Positions 31,199 through 40,549 of a stretch of DNA of 64,000 nt are shown here, piece after piece. Both the position numbers and the translations under genes were made by a program. How positions within the stretch are numbered: position 1 is the stretch's first letter; every line of letters begins with the position of its first letter. The notes under the pieces are model-generated. The model saw only the letters and a list, made by a program, of their open reading frames with translations, searched no databases and was not told where the DNA came from. Source of the stretch: Verrucomicrobiaceae bacterium (GTDB taxonomy: Bacteria > Verrucomicrobiota > Verrucomicrobiia > Verrucomicrobiales > Verrucomicrobiaceae); the NCBI GenBank assembly GCA_947466075.1, contig CANIBP010000002.1, positions 1 to 64,000 on the forward strand, given 5' to 3'.

Positions 31199-33655
31199 AT
31201 GAACTCGCGTTTCCGCTCCTTTTTAGTCGTCTCAGCGCTTCTGCCACTCACGAGCTGTGACAAACTCACGCCGCCAACTGTCAGTACACCTGCTCCAGTC
31301 GCCCCAATGACAGCAGAGACGGAAAAGCAGCTCGCTGAAGCACGTGATGCTCTACAGCGCCAGGCACTAGAGATTGAAACGAAGACAGCGCTGATGGAAA
31401 AGCAGTTCGCCGACATGGAAAAGGCGCTCAAAGAACGTGAAAACACGGAGCTGCGCACCTCGCTGGATGCATTGAAGAAACAGAATGAAGATTTGCGTGT
31501 GCAGGCGGACACCGCACGGCGCCAGAGCAATGTGATCACTCAGCGCATCGCCACCAGCGCACCGCGTGTGAGCTTGCCGCCTCAAACAGCGGCTCCGCGT
31601 GACTACTCGGTCTTTTATCAACGTCTCGCACCCTATGGCCGTTGGATGGATGTGAGCGGCTACGGCTACTGCTGGCGGCCCACGATCAGCACCGCGCGCT
31701 GGCGGCCTTATGTGGATGGCAACTGGGGCTGGTCGTCCATGGGGTGGACTTGGCAGTCGAACGAGCCGTTTGGCTGGGCCACGTATCATTATGGTCGCTG
31801 GATCAATCTCTCGCGCCATGGCTGGGTTTGGGTGCCAGGCTGTGAGTGGTCTCCCGGCTGGGTTTCCTGGCGCCAGAGTCGCGATTACGTTGGCTGGGCA
31901 CCGCTACCGCCTGAAATCGGCGCCTGCCGCGACGTGTATCGTGATTGCGACTCGCGCTACAATCTAGGCCCTTCGAGCTACACCTTCATCACCACGAATC
32001 ATTTTGTGCGCCCGAGCTACACCACGGTTTGTGCGCCAGTGACCTACAATACCACGATCTTTCAAAGCAGTGTGAACGTGACGCAGATTGTGCGGCAGGA
32101 TTGCCACCACCATGATCTTGGCATAGGCACCAGCCCCGTTTTCGTTCATCATGGCGGCCCGCCGCGTGCCCAGATGGAGCAAGTTTGTGCACAGGCTGTT
32201 CCGCAGGTGCAAGTCAATGCGATCCAAGCCGGTGAAATGACCGCACCGCGTCCTGGGCATCACCAGCATGAAGCAGTGATAGCTCCCGTCATCATGGAAC
32301 TGCCACCCGTGAAGGCCGACGCTCCTCCCGTGAAGCCGCAGATTGCTGATCGCATCGAAAAGCCGGTCCCTGTGAGTGGTTTTGAAGGTGTGCCTTTGAA
32401 AGCGGCCACGGCGATTCGCGAAACGATTGCTGAGGACAAGGCAACAGCCGCCGTGCAGCAGCAGCCTGTGAATGTCACGCCAGCTGCGGCCATCGTTGCA
32501 GTTCAGGAGCCAGAAAGACAGCCCAAGCAGCAACGCGAGTCCACAGAGACAGTGCCAGCGACGGAAACCGTACGACCAGCCATCGCTGTGACGGAGCAAA
32601 CGTCCGCGCAGACCACTTTGCCTGCTGCCGTCATGCCCCAAGTCGCTGAAACGACACCTGCCGTCGTCACGACCGAAACCAAGCCAGCCACCGTTCCTGA
32701 ATCCGCTCCAGTCGTGGTGATGCCTGCTCTTACCAGCAATACGCCAGACACAAAGATCGCAGAGAAGGTCGTTTCAGCCCCTGTGGTGACTCCGATGGTT
32801 GTTCCTACGGCCGAAACATCCAAACCGGAGGCAGTCGTGCCAGAGAGTACTCCGCCTGCTCCTACGATCGTTATGCCAGCCGTCGCCAGCACTCCTGCAG
32901 AAACCAGAGTCCCTGAAGGCAGCGTTTCAGCTCCAGCGCTCAATCCAGCGGCTTCTGTTGTCAACCCGACGGTTGAAGTGATGAAGCCAGAGGCGGCACC
33001 CGCTGCGATCGTGCCAGAGAGTGCTCCACAAGCTCCGACGGTCGCCATGCCAGCCGCTACACCGACTTTGGTGCCCGATGCTGCGCCGCCACCAGTCGAT
33101 GCATCAGTCGCGCTGCAAGCTGCTGCTGAGAAGATGGCCGCAGAGCAGGCAGCTGCGGCCGCTGAAGCTCAGAAGCAGGCGCTGCAAGCAGCACAACAGC
33201 GCATGCAGGCCGAGCAAGCTGCCGCCGAGGGTGAAAAAGCGCGTCTGGAAGCACAAGCCGTTGCCATGAAGCAAGAAGTCGCTGCTCAACAAGCCGCCGC
33301 AGACGCCGAACGTGCCCGCCAGCAAGCGGAGGCCGCCGCCATGCAACGTCAGCAGGAAGAGGCTGCTCGCCGCGCCGAAGAACAGCAGATGCGTGCCCAG
33401 CAAGAGGCCGAACGCCGTGCGCAAGAAATGGCCCAGCGCCAGGCCGAGGAACAGGCCCGCCGCGCTGAAGAACAGCAAATGCGCGCACAGCAAGAAGCCG
33501 CTCAGCGCGCCGCTCAAGAGATGGCGCAGCGGCAGGCGGAAGAAGCTGCGCGCCGCGCCCAAGAAGAAGCCCAACGTGCCGCGGCAGAGGCTGCTGCCCG
33601 TGCTGCCGCCGAAGCCGCACGCAATCAGCCGCAGCCAGCGCCTCCAGGACAATGA
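31199..33655 (+). CDS. DUF6600-type lipoprotein with a long Ala/Gln/Glu coiled coil
   Basis: The 818-residue protein has a lipobox (LPLTSC, lipidated Cys20), an N-terminal coiled coil (about 42-115), a Trp/Tyr-rich DUF6600 region (FYQRLAPYGRWMDVSGYGY, EPFGWATYHYGRW, VGWAPLPPE), a Pro/Val/Thr-rich stalk, and a last 180 residues of AEEQQMRAQQEA-type heptads. The heptad part contains near-exact repeats of about 30 residues (EQ-ARRAEEQQMRAQQEA). The layout suggests an anchored fibre or peptidoglycan-spanning rod with an N-terminal binding domain. The function is unknown. Confidence 0.8.
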   Translation: MNSRFRSFLVVSALLPLTSCDKLTPPTVSTPAPVAPMTAETEKQLAEARDALQRQALEIETKTALMEKQFADMEKALKERENTELRTSLDALKKQNEDLRVQADTARRQSNVITQRIATSAPRVSLPPQTAAPRDYSVFYQRLAPYGRWMDVSGYGYCWRPTISTARWRPYVDGNWGWSSMGWTWQSNEPFGWATYHYGRWINLSRHGWVWVPGCEWSPGWVSWRQSRDYVGWAPLPPEIGACRDVYRDCDSRYNLGPSSYTFITTNHFVRPSYTTVCAPVTYNTTIFQSSVNVTQIVRQDCHHHDLGIGTSPVFVHHGGPPRAQMEQVCAQAVPQVQVNAIQAGEMTAPRPGHHQHEAVIAPVIMELPPVKADAPPVKPQIADRIEKPVPVSGFEGVPLKAATAIRETIAEDKATAAVQQQPVNVTPAAAIVAVQEPERQPKQQRESTETVPATETVRPAIAVTEQTSAQTTLPAAVMPQVAETTPAVVTTETKPATVPESAPVVVMPALTSNTPDTKIAEKVVSAPVVTPMVVPTAETSKPEAVVPESTPPAPTIVMPAVASTPAETRVPEGSVSAPALNPAASVVNPTVEVMKPEAAPAAIVPESAPQAPTVAMPAATPTLVPDAAPPPVDASVALQAAAEKMAAEQAAAAAEAQKQALQAAQQRMQAEQAAAEGEKARLEAQAVAMKQEVAAQQAAADAERARQQAEAAAMQRQQEEAARRAEEQQMRAQQEAERRAQEMAQRQAEEQARRAEEQQMRAQQEAAQRAAQEMAQRQAEEAARRAQEEAQRAAAEAAARAAAEAARNQPQPAPPGQ

Positions 33656-33673
33656 GGTAAATCTTTGCGTGGA

Positions 33674-34498
33674 TCACACCCGCAGCATGTCCTTCACCAC
33701 CTGCCAGTAGAGGAAGATGCAGCCGCGCCATGAATAACGAAATTCTCCGTTGCCAGTGGGTTCGATGACCCCGGCGGTGATGTTGTGATCAATCTGGGCG
33801 CTCATGTCGCGCTCGATGTAGGCGTGCAGATATTCGGTGTCTTGGAGCGCCAGGTCTTCTGCCCGGATTCCTTCTTTTTGAAGGAAGTCTTCGTGCCGCT
33901 CTAGCAGTTCTTCAAAGGAAGCGGCGTGCGTGAAGCGGTTCAGCCGCTGCTTCGGTGAATGCTTCATGGTGGCGGCGAAGGGATAGTTCGTCGTGGTGAA
34001 GGTGACGCCGCTGTTTGCCCGAGACGTGAGGCTGACATAGGAAAAGCCGAACTCACCTTGCTGTGCAAGGGCGATGGCGGCTTGGGTGCGCTTCTCACGA
34101 TGGTAGAACAGGCGCATGAAGTGATCGGTTTGACTCCACTGCCAGCCCGTGTCGCCAACTTCGGTGAAACCGACGTCCTCGGCCTCGATGCTGAGGTCAC
34201 CAAGTTCAGGAAAAACGTCCCGCGCAGGCGGAAAGCGGTGTTTGACTTCACTCTTGATGGGAAACCGCAGCCGACGGACACGAAAGATGATTTCCAGCCA
34301 CGGCAGCATGAACCACGCACCAATGAAGATGCCGCCGCCAACGTGGGTGCCGGTTAGGAAATAGCCGCCAAGATAAGAAGCTCCCAGCAGCGTGAGCCAG
34401 CCGAGCTTCTGGATAAAGCGGTTGTCAAACGAGCGACATGCGATGGCAAAGACAATGGCCGCCGCGACATAGAGGATTTGCTGGAGGGTCGTTTCCAT
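33674..34498 (-). CDS. hypothetical membrane protein
   Basis: The 274-residue protein has two or three N-terminal membrane helices (about 5-22, 30-48 and 52-70), then a soluble cytoplasmic-type part of about 200 residues with TGWQWSQTDHFMRLFYH. I recognise no family. It converges with the DUF6600 gene, 18 bp away, and lies 165 bp from the porin gene, whose expression it probably does not share. Confidence 0.6.
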   Translation of the reverse strand: METTLQQILYVAAAIVFAIACRSFDNRFIQKLGWLTLLGASYLGGYFLTGTHVGGGIFIGAWFMLPWLEIIFRVRRLRFPIKSEVKHRFPPARDVFPELGDLSIEAEDVGFTEVGDTGWQWSQTDHFMRLFYHREKRTQAAIALAQQGEFGFSYVSLTSRANSGVTFTTTNYPFAATMKHSPKQRLNRFTHAASFEELLERHEDFLQKEGIRAEDLALQDTEYLHAYIERDMSAQIDHNITAGVIEPTGNGEFRYSWRGCIFLYWQVVKDMLRV

Positions 34499-34590
34499 GA
34501 AGCCGCAGATTTGACTGCGGGGACGAGACTAGTAGAACATTTCCAGCGAAGCAACCCTGTATCCAGCTTCATCATTGGCGGAAATGATGA

Positions 34591-34620
34591 GGCCGGACGC
34601 AACTCCCGATGCGCCCGGCC
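34591..34620. terminator. GC-rich hairpin downstream of the porin gene
   Basis: GGCCGGACGCA and TGCGCCCGGCC pair with one mismatch around an 8-base loop, 44 bp past the porin stop. There is no U-run, so termination would need Rho or another mechanism. Confidence 0.45.
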
Positions 34621-34663
34621 CCTGATCCAACCTTGACCAACAAATAGATGTCGTATGTGACGT

Positions 34664-36205
34664 TTAGAAATTGATCTGCGCCTGCAGACCAATGTAGCTG
34701 ACGTTCACATCGCGATAACGCGTGCCGGCCGCAGCAGGATTGTCTGTCGTGTTGGTCCGGGTGCCGTTCGAGTAAATCAGCGACATTTCTAACTCCGGAT
34801 ACGGAATGTAGCGCAGACCGAATGCGACTTCATTCACGCGCATTTTAGGAGCGTTAGCGGCGAACTTGCGTGCACCGTCAAATTGCTGCAACCGCACGAA
34901 TGGAATCAGTTCGGATTGATTTGGGAAAACATGGCGGTAACAGGCTTGGATATAGCCACCCTCCAAACTGTTGGTGGTGATTGATTTCATATCATTACTG
35001 AGTTGTGGGCCTTTACCGAAAGTCCACTCAGCCTCGATTCCAAATGGCTGCGGATAAAGAACCACGTTAACCGCCGTGCGCTGATCGAGCACTCCGTTTG
35101 GGTGGACTGTCGGCGTGGTGCCTACGATCGCGGTCGTGCCGGGTTTGAACTGGCCTGTATAGAAGCTGGCTCCAATTTCCAAAAACTGCCCGTTGTCGAA
35201 TTCGAAGGGATACGCGGCATGTGCGATGTAGTGCATCTTGCCGTTGTTGTCATTGTTATTGATGCCGGAGCCGTTGTAGACGCCCACATTGAGCAATCCA
35301 TAATCACCCGAGCCACGCAGCCCCATCTTGACGATGTTTTTGAAGCGCTCACGAATGATGTAAGGTGCCCAGATCAAGTAAGCCCCCATATCACGCTCAC
35401 CCTCGACGGCAGAATTCAGGGCGTCTGGACGTTCCAGTGCTAGGCGGTTCTGCGAGGATTGCAGATTCGTGAAACCGTACGGCACTTTGGAAAGGCCAAT
35501 ACGAGCACGAAATTCACGGGCGGGATCCAGTGAGATGTCCGCATACATGTCGCGCGCCTGGAGTACATTAGTGCCAGTACCGCCTGCTGAGTTAACGTTT
35601 GTAGCAAACATATCCATCTGTGCATAGAGATAGAGGTGATTGGTGACATCGCCGCTGAAAGTAAGACGACCACGGCGGATGCCCATGGACTGCGTATCGC
35701 TCACAAAGGGGTCATTGGCCTGATGAGCTCCGGGCACATCGTCATCGCCAAGCAGGCTGTATAAGCGTGTCTGCACATAACCCTTCAATTTCAGACGCTC
35801 GTACCATTTGTCTGCCAGCAAAACGTCAAGGTCTGCCTTGGACATCGTCGCAGGCGAGGTGTTGTCGGTGATCTTGGAGAATTCTTCCACCTGACCGCGG
35901 GTGTTTGAAATGACATTTTCGAGGCTTTCGATCTTGCTTTCGGTCTTTGCCAAGCGCTGACCCAGGCCGCTGCTCGAACCAGAGGCAGGAGCCGAAGCCG
36001 GGGCCGGGGAGGACTTTTCATCCGCACGCATTGCGGCGACGAGCATGTCATACTCATCCTGGGTCAGAGAACCCTTGGATTTGAGGATGAAAAACAGTTT
36101 TTCCATCGCCGGACTGGCGACGATGGGCAGGGTGGGTGGCAACGCGATGATGGCGGCTGCAAAAGCTGCCAACAAGTGGGAGATGCGGGAATGTGTGATG
36201 CGCAT
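34664..36205 (-). CDS. phosphate-selective porin (OprO/OprP type)
   Basis: The 513-residue outer-membrane protein has a signal peptide (MRITHSRISHLLAAF to about residue 30), a short helical coiled-coil region (about 85-125) and a long beta-barrel with amphipathic strands. The barrel includes RRGRLTFSGDVTNHLYLYAQMD and the typical end NVSYIGLQAQINF. Its family (Porin_O_P) is associated with phosphate or polyphosphate uptake. The call is supported by the divergent pstSCAB operon across a 297-bp shared control region. ATG 36205 gives the clean signal peptide. Confidence 0.88.
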   Translation of the reverse strand: MRITHSRISHLLAAFAAAIIALPPTLPIVASPAMEKLFFILKSKGSLTQDEYDMLVAAMRADEKSSPAPASAPASGSSSGLGQRLAKTESKIESLENVISNTRGQVEEFSKITDNTSPATMSKADLDVLLADKWYERLKLKGYVQTRLYSLLGDDDVPGAHQANDPFVSDTQSMGIRRGRLTFSGDVTNHLYLYAQMDMFATNVNSAGGTGTNVLQARDMYADISLDPAREFRARIGLSKVPYGFTNLQSSQNRLALERPDALNSAVEGERDMGAYLIWAPYIIRERFKNIVKMGLRGSGDYGLLNVGVYNGSGINNNDNNGKMHYIAHAAYPFEFDNGQFLEIGASFYTGQFKPGTTAIVGTTPTVHPNGVLDQRTAVNVVLYPQPFGIEAEWTFGKGPQLSNDMKSITTNSLEGGYIQACYRHVFPNQSELIPFVRLQQFDGARKFAANAPKMRVNEVAFGLRYIPYPELEMSLIYSNGTRTNTTDNPAAAGTRYRDVNVSYIGLQAQINF

Positions 36206-36306
36206 GGGTGATGTGTTGAGTGGATAATGCGTCTCAGGTGATGCGGCATCGCCCGAGGACAAGTGTCACATGGCCGTAACAGGAAATTCCCGCTAGATTC
36301 TTAATG

Positions 36307-36320
36307 TGACGCTTTCGTCA
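36307..36320. promoter_or_regulatory. palindromic operator candidate 1 (TGACG-CTTT-CGTCA)
   Basis: TGACGCTTTCGTCA has 5-bp inverted arms and a 4-bp spacer; the arms extend to TGTGACG and CGTCACA (36305-36322). It is nearly identical to the site at 36386-36399. A dimeric regulator such as a PhoB-type or unknown repressor/activator is implied. Confidence 0.6.
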
Positions 36321-36385
36321 CATAGCAAATCGTGCACAATGCAGCGCTCTAGGTAAGAAAATGCCACCCTCCAGAAGCCACTTGC

Positions 36386-36399
36386 TGACGTTCTCGTCA
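36386..36399. promoter_or_regulatory. palindromic operator candidate 2 (TGACG-TTCT-CGTCA)
   Basis: TGACGTTCTCGTCA matches site 1 at 12 of 14 positions with identical arms and spacing. The centres are 79 bp apart. It lies about 100 bp upstream of pstS and about 180 bp upstream of the porin start. Confidence 0.6.
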
Positions 36400-36502
36400 C
36401 CTAGACGCTTTTGACGGGTGCGTAACATCAACCACTGTGCCCTTCGCCTGCACAAACAGCGAGCGGGGCAGCCCTCAAGACCGAATCCCATCCACATCCC
36501 AC

Positions 36503-37318
36503 ATGAAGACCGCCATCCTCACCCTCGTCACCACCTTTGCCGCAGCACTCTCGCTCCAGGCTCAAACCACCCTCCGCATTCGCGGTTCCGACACCCTCGG
36601 TGCCAAGCTCGTGCCCCAGCTTGCGGAAGCTTTCAAGAAGCAAGGCGGCAAAGTCAGCTTTGACATTGCTGCGGAAGGTTCTTCCACCGCATTCACGAAT
36701 CTGGCCTCCGGCACCGCTGAAATCGGCATGTCCAGCCGCAAGGTGAAGGCCGATGAGCGCACGCTCTGCCGTAGCAAAGGTGTCTCGCTCACTGAATTCG
36801 AAGTCGCTTGGGACATGATCACAGTCGTCGTGAACAAGAACAATCCGATCTCCGATCTGTCCAAGAAGCAGCTCCTGCAAGTCTTTGCCGGTGACATCAA
36901 GGACTGGAGCGAAGTCGGCGGCACTCCCGGCCCGATCTCTGTCTATACACGCAACACCTCCTCCGGCACCTACAAGGACTTCATGGGATTGGCCATGAAA
37001 GGCCGCGAATACGGCACTAACAGCCAGAAAATGGCCGGTAATGAGCAGATCGCCTCCGAAGTCGGCTCGAATCCAAATGGCATCGGCTACGTTGGTTATG
37101 CCTATGCAGGTGCCAAGGGCATCAAGATCGTTTCCATCGGCGGCTCTGCCCCCAGCCCGGCGGCCGTCAAATCCTACCCGCTTTCCCGCCCCACCTTCCT
37201 TTACACCAATGGCGCACCCACTGGCACCACGAAGGCGTTCATCGACTTCTGCCTCAGCACGGCAGGCAACGCTATCATAGGCAAAGCGGGCTTCGTTCCT
37301 CTAAGCATTGCGAAATAA
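36503..37318 (+). CDS. pstS: phosphate ABC transporter substrate-binding protein PstS
   Basis: PstS captures inorganic phosphate in the periplasm. The 271 residues begin with a signal peptide (MKTAILTLVTTFAAALSLQA). They show the phosphate-binding motifs RIRGSDTLGAKLVPQLAEAF, AEGSSTAFTNLASGTAEIGMSSR and VYTRNTSSGTYKDF. The length is short for PstS but usual for the smaller subgroup. A terminator-like hairpin follows, before pstC, which could keep PstS at higher levels than the permease. ATG 36503 was chosen for the signal peptide. Confidence 0.93.
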   Translation: MKTAILTLVTTFAAALSLQAQTTLRIRGSDTLGAKLVPQLAEAFKKQGGKVSFDIAAEGSSTAFTNLASGTAEIGMSSRKVKADERTLCRSKGVSLTEFEVAWDMITVVVNKNNPISDLSKKQLLQVFAGDIKDWSEVGGTPGPISVYTRNTSSGTYKDFMGLAMKGREYGTNSQKMAGNEQIASEVGSNPNGIGYVGYAYAGAKGIKIVSIGGSAPSPAAVKSYPLSRPTFLYTNGAPTGTTKAFIDFCLSTAGNAIIGKAGFVPLSIAK

Positions 37319-37341
37319 CTGTTGATTGACCGACTTGTGAG

Positions 37342-37380
37342 TCCGGCGGAAGAGGATAGTCTCCTCCGCCGGATTTTGTT
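37342..37380 (+). terminator. hairpin with T-tract between pstS and pstC
   Basis: TCCGGCGGA and TCCGCCGGA form a perfect 9-bp stem around a purine-rich loop, followed by TTTTGTTT. It lies 24 bp after the pstS stop. Partial termination here would set the ratio of PstS to the membrane components. Confidence 0.8.
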
Positions 37381-37418
37381 TGTCAGCCCGGTGTCTTAAT
37401 TCACTTTTCAACCCCCGC

Positions 37419-39356
37419 ATGGACCGCCCAACGACCCCCAGCAGACCGCCGCTGCGCAGCGTGCTGCTCCGGAGCCGCAAGCACACCGTCCTCGGGGTCG
37501 ATCCGCAGCATCTCATCCGCTGGTTTTTTGGTGGCAACGCCAGCATCGCCGTCATCGTACTGGTGCTCATCATGATCTTCCTGCTGCGGGAGGGCATCGA
37601 CTTCCTGCCCACCTACCGGCACGAACTGCAAACCTACCGCCGCGCCGGCCTGGAGTTCTGCGACATCATTGATCAACCGCTGCAGCAAAACCAAACCCTC
37701 TCCAGCAGTCTGCGCCAGGCCATTAGCGCCTCGCTGGAAACTCTGAGCAAGTCAGCGCGTGACCGGCGCGATGCCGCTTTCCTGCTCAAACGTCAGATCG
37801 AGGACAAAACCACGCGAACGAGCGAGTCCTTGTCTCAAGCCCTCGAAAAAACACCTCCGCTGCCACCGGCAGAGCTCGCGAAGTTGCGCAGCGAAGTACA
37901 AAAAGCCGCCGCCGCTGCTTCGGCATCACTCACTTACCCCGATCTCTTCAGCGCTGCTGAACGCGAGCAGCTTCAACGCGAGTTTGCCGCGCTCACACCC
38001 GAAGTCACCGACTTGCCGCCGCTGCTGCAAACACTCGCCGCAGATTTCACTGCCAAAGATCGCGAAGCCCGCACCAAGTTCGCCTCACTCGTTCAGGCGC
38101 AAGAAGAATTCGAAGCGGCTACCGAACCGCTGCAGGCAGTCGTCGATGAACTCAAGCAGCACGCGCAGGAGACGAAGGAAAATGCCGTGGAGTTTGAAGT
38201 GCTCGAAACCAACCGCCTGCGCCTTCTGGAAGCCGCGGCGAAAGAAAAAGATCCCGACGAAAAAGCCAGCCTAATCAAGGAAGCCTCGGCTTCCTTCACT
38301 GAGGCGGTGAATCTCGCCGAGCGCATCCAGGCAATCACCTCACGTGCGACTGAGTTGCGTGAGCAGGTTGAAAAATATGCGCAGGTCATCGAAAAAGCCG
38401 CCGCTGTGCTGCCAACCGATGCAGGGACCGGTGTCGCCCGCACCATGGTCAACGATGTGCGTGAAGGCATCCCAGTTCATGCACAGGCCATGCGGAAAGC
38501 CGCCGCACAACTTGATTCCTGGCGCTGGGACAAGCCGGTTTCGATCTTCACGGTCATCGGAGCCTTCTTCTTCGGCACGAGTTGGATCACCAACAGCTCC
38601 TGGCAGGACTTCTTTGGCTTTGTGCCGCTGCTCAGTGGCTCCTTGGTCATTGCCTTCATCGCCATCCTGATCGCCACGCCTGTCAGCGTCGTCGCTGCGA
38701 TTTACACGAACCAGTTCGCCAGCGAACGTGAAAAAGAACTCATCAAGCCGGTGATCGAGTTCATTCAAGCCATTCCATCGGTGGTGCTCGGCTTCATCGG
38801 CATCTCGCTCGTCGGCAATTTGATCAAAGACGTGAGTGAATGGAGCTGGTTGCAGTGGGTGCCCGGTTTTCCGATTCAGGAACGCCTCAACATGTTCAAC
38901 GCCGGTTGTCTGCTCGCCTTCATGGCGGTGCCTACGATGTTCAGTCTCTCCGAAGACGCGCTCAACAACGTCCCGCGTGCCTACATCGACGCTTCCGACG
39001 CGCTCGGAGCCACCAAGCTGCAAACCGTCTTCCGTGTCATCGTTCCCGCCGGCATTTCCGGCATTCTCTCCGCCATCCTACTCGGCTTGGGCCGTGTGAT
39101 CGGTGAAACGATGGTCGTCCTGCTCGTCGCAGGCAACCGCATCGCCATTCCCGACTTCAGTGCCGGTCCCGGTGCCATCTTTCAGCCCGCGCACACACTC
39201 ACGGGCATCATCGCGCAGGAACTTGGCGAAGTATCCCGCGGCAGCTCACACTGGCAGGCACTCTTCATGGTTGGCATTGTGCTGTTTGCTATTTCGCTTC
39301 TCGTCAACTGGTGCGCCCGTGCCGTGGCGCGCCGCTTTGAACCCCACAAGGCATGA
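37419..39356 (+). CDS. pstC: phosphate ABC transporter permease PstC with large coiled-coil insertion
   Basis: PstC forms half of the phosphate channel. The 645 residues are about twice the usual 300. The first membrane helix (about 36-60) is followed by a roughly 300-residue soluble, Ala/Glu/Lys-rich helical segment with coiled-coil character (about 70-375). The normal permease part follows, with GSLVIAFIAILIATPVSVVAAIYT, PVIEFIQAIPSVVLGFIG and the EAA-like loop DASDALGATKLQTVFRVIVPAGISG. The stop overlaps the pstA start by four bases. ATG 37419 was preferred to an upstream TTG. Confidence 0.92.
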   Translation: MDRPTTPSRPPLRSVLLRSRKHTVLGVDPQHLIRWFFGGNASIAVIVLVLIMIFLLREGIDFLPTYRHELQTYRRAGLEFCDIIDQPLQQNQTLSSSLRQAISASLETLSKSARDRRDAAFLLKRQIEDKTTRTSESLSQALEKTPPLPPAELAKLRSEVQKAAAAASASLTYPDLFSAAEREQLQREFAALTPEVTDLPPLLQTLAADFTAKDREARTKFASLVQAQEEFEAATEPLQAVVDELKQHAQETKENAVEFEVLETNRLRLLEAAAKEKDPDEKASLIKEASASFTEAVNLAERIQAITSRATELREQVEKYAQVIEKAAAVLPTDAGTGVARTMVNDVREGIPVHAQAMRKAAAQLDSWRWDKPVSIFTVIGAFFFGTSWITNSSWQDFFGFVPLLSGSLVIAFIAILIATPVSVVAAIYTNQFASEREKELIKPVIEFIQAIPSVVLGFIGISLVGNLIKDVSEWSWLQWVPGFPIQERLNMFNAGCLLAFMAVPTMFSLSEDALNNVPRAYIDASDALGATKLQTVFRVIVPAGISGILSAILLGLGRVIGETMVVLLVAGNRIAIPDFSAGPGAIFQPAHTLTGIIAQELGEVSRGSSHWQALFMVGIVLFAISLLVNWCARAVARRFEPHKA

Positions 39357-40534
39357 GTCCCGTTCCCACCACTGAAAACCCCTTTGCTGGCGACAACTCC
39401 GGCATTCAGAAGCGCGAAACCATTGCGCGTTGGGCGCTGCGTGTCGGTAGCTACATCGTGGTAATCATCACGGTGGCGATCATGCTGCACATCTTCATCA
39501 AAGGTGCGCCCGTGACGTTTCAGTCGAAGTGGCCATTCGTGAACACGCAGTTCCTCACCGAACTGCCCGCCACTCTGCACGTCATCGAAGACAAGCAGGG
39601 CAACCACTACGAAACCGACGTGAATGGTGCCGACGCCATTAAGAAGAAGCTCGGCGACAACTTCCGTGCCGAAAAAACCATCTCCTACTCCGGCGGCGGC
39701 ATTCTGGGCCCGATCGTCGGCACCGCGCTTCTCGTGATCGTCAGCGTCGGTGTTGCACTCTTCCTCGGTGTCGCTTGTGCGATTTATCTGAGTGAGTATG
39801 CAAAGCATGGCAAGTTCCTAGAACTCGTGCGTTTGGCCATTTTGAACCTTGCGGGCGTTCCATCCGTCGTTTTCGGTCTATTCGGACTCGGAGCCTTCGT
39901 CTTGACTGCACCGGTGTTTGTCGATGTGCCTGCGGATCGTTCCGTGTTCGCCATTCCGCTCGGCTTCACGACTCTCAGCTTCGAAGGCTGGGACACCTGC
40001 GTGCTCTCCGGCGGTTTCACACTCGCCTTCGTCATCCTGCCCGTCATCATCACCGCCAGCGAGCAGTGTCTTCAAGCTGTGCCGCAGGGTTTCCGCGAAA
40101 CGTCGATGGCGCTCGGCGCCACGCGCTGGCAGACGATCCGTTACAGCGTACTGCCTTTTGCCACGCCCGGCATTTTGACCTCCAGCATCCTCGGCATCGC
40201 CCGTGCTGCCGGTGAAACAGCCCCAATCATGTTCACCGCTGCGCTGGCCTTCAAAGACAAGCTGCCTTGGCAAAAAGACCTGCCGCCACTGCCTGCCGAT
40301 GCATCGATCTTTGCGCATTGGGATCAAAGCGTGTCGCGCTTCCTCGGCATCTTCACCGAATCCGTTCAGGCGCTGCCTTATCACATCTACACCCTCGCCG
40401 CGAAGATCCCGCAGAACGAATACGCCGAGCGTGCGCAATACGGCTCCGTCTTCGTTTTCCTCGTTCTCGTCGCATCTCTGGCCGCCAGCTCGGTGCTGTT
40501 GCGCAAACGTCTGCGCGCAAAGTATCGCTGGTAA
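39353..40534 (+). CDS. pstA: phosphate ABC transporter permease PstA
   Basis: PstA pairs with PstC in the phosphate channel. The 393 residues are longer than the usual 280-300 because of an insertion of about 90 residues after the first helix (about 55-145, including HVIEDKQGNHYETDVNGADA). The remaining part has YLSEYAKHG, RLAILNLAGVPSVVFGLFGLG and the ABC-contact loop SMALGATRWQTIRYSVLPFATPGI. ATGA overlap with pstC indicates translational coupling. The matching insertion in PstC suggests the two loops interact outside the membrane. Confidence 0.92.
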   Translation: MSPVPTTENPFAGDNSGIQKRETIARWALRVGSYIVVIITVAIMLHIFIKGAPVTFQSKWPFVNTQFLTELPATLHVIEDKQGNHYETDVNGADAIKKKLGDNFRAEKTISYSGGGILGPIVGTALLVIVSVGVALFLGVACAIYLSEYAKHGKFLELVRLAILNLAGVPSVVFGLFGLGAFVLTAPVFVDVPADRSVFAIPLGFTTLSFEGWDTCVLSGGFTLAFVILPVIITASEQCLQAVPQGFRETSMALGATRWQTIRYSVLPFATPGILTSSILGIARAAGETAPIMFTAALAFKDKLPWQKDLPPLPADASIFAHWDQSVSRFLGIFTESVQALPYHIYTLAAKIPQNEYAERAQYGSVFVFLVLVASLAASSVLLRKRLRAKYRW

Positions 40535-40549
40535 ACTGCTTCTGAATTC

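Larger units (their letters stand above)
36206..36502. promoter_or_regulatory. shared control region of porin and pst operon
   Basis: This is 297 bp between two divergent starts. It contains the two palindromic sites described separately, a partial third (AGACGCTTTTGACGG at 36403-36416), and a GTGTCAC-4-CCGTAAC pair at 36263-36280 that partly resembles a PhoB box. No open frame is supported. Confidence 0.7.
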
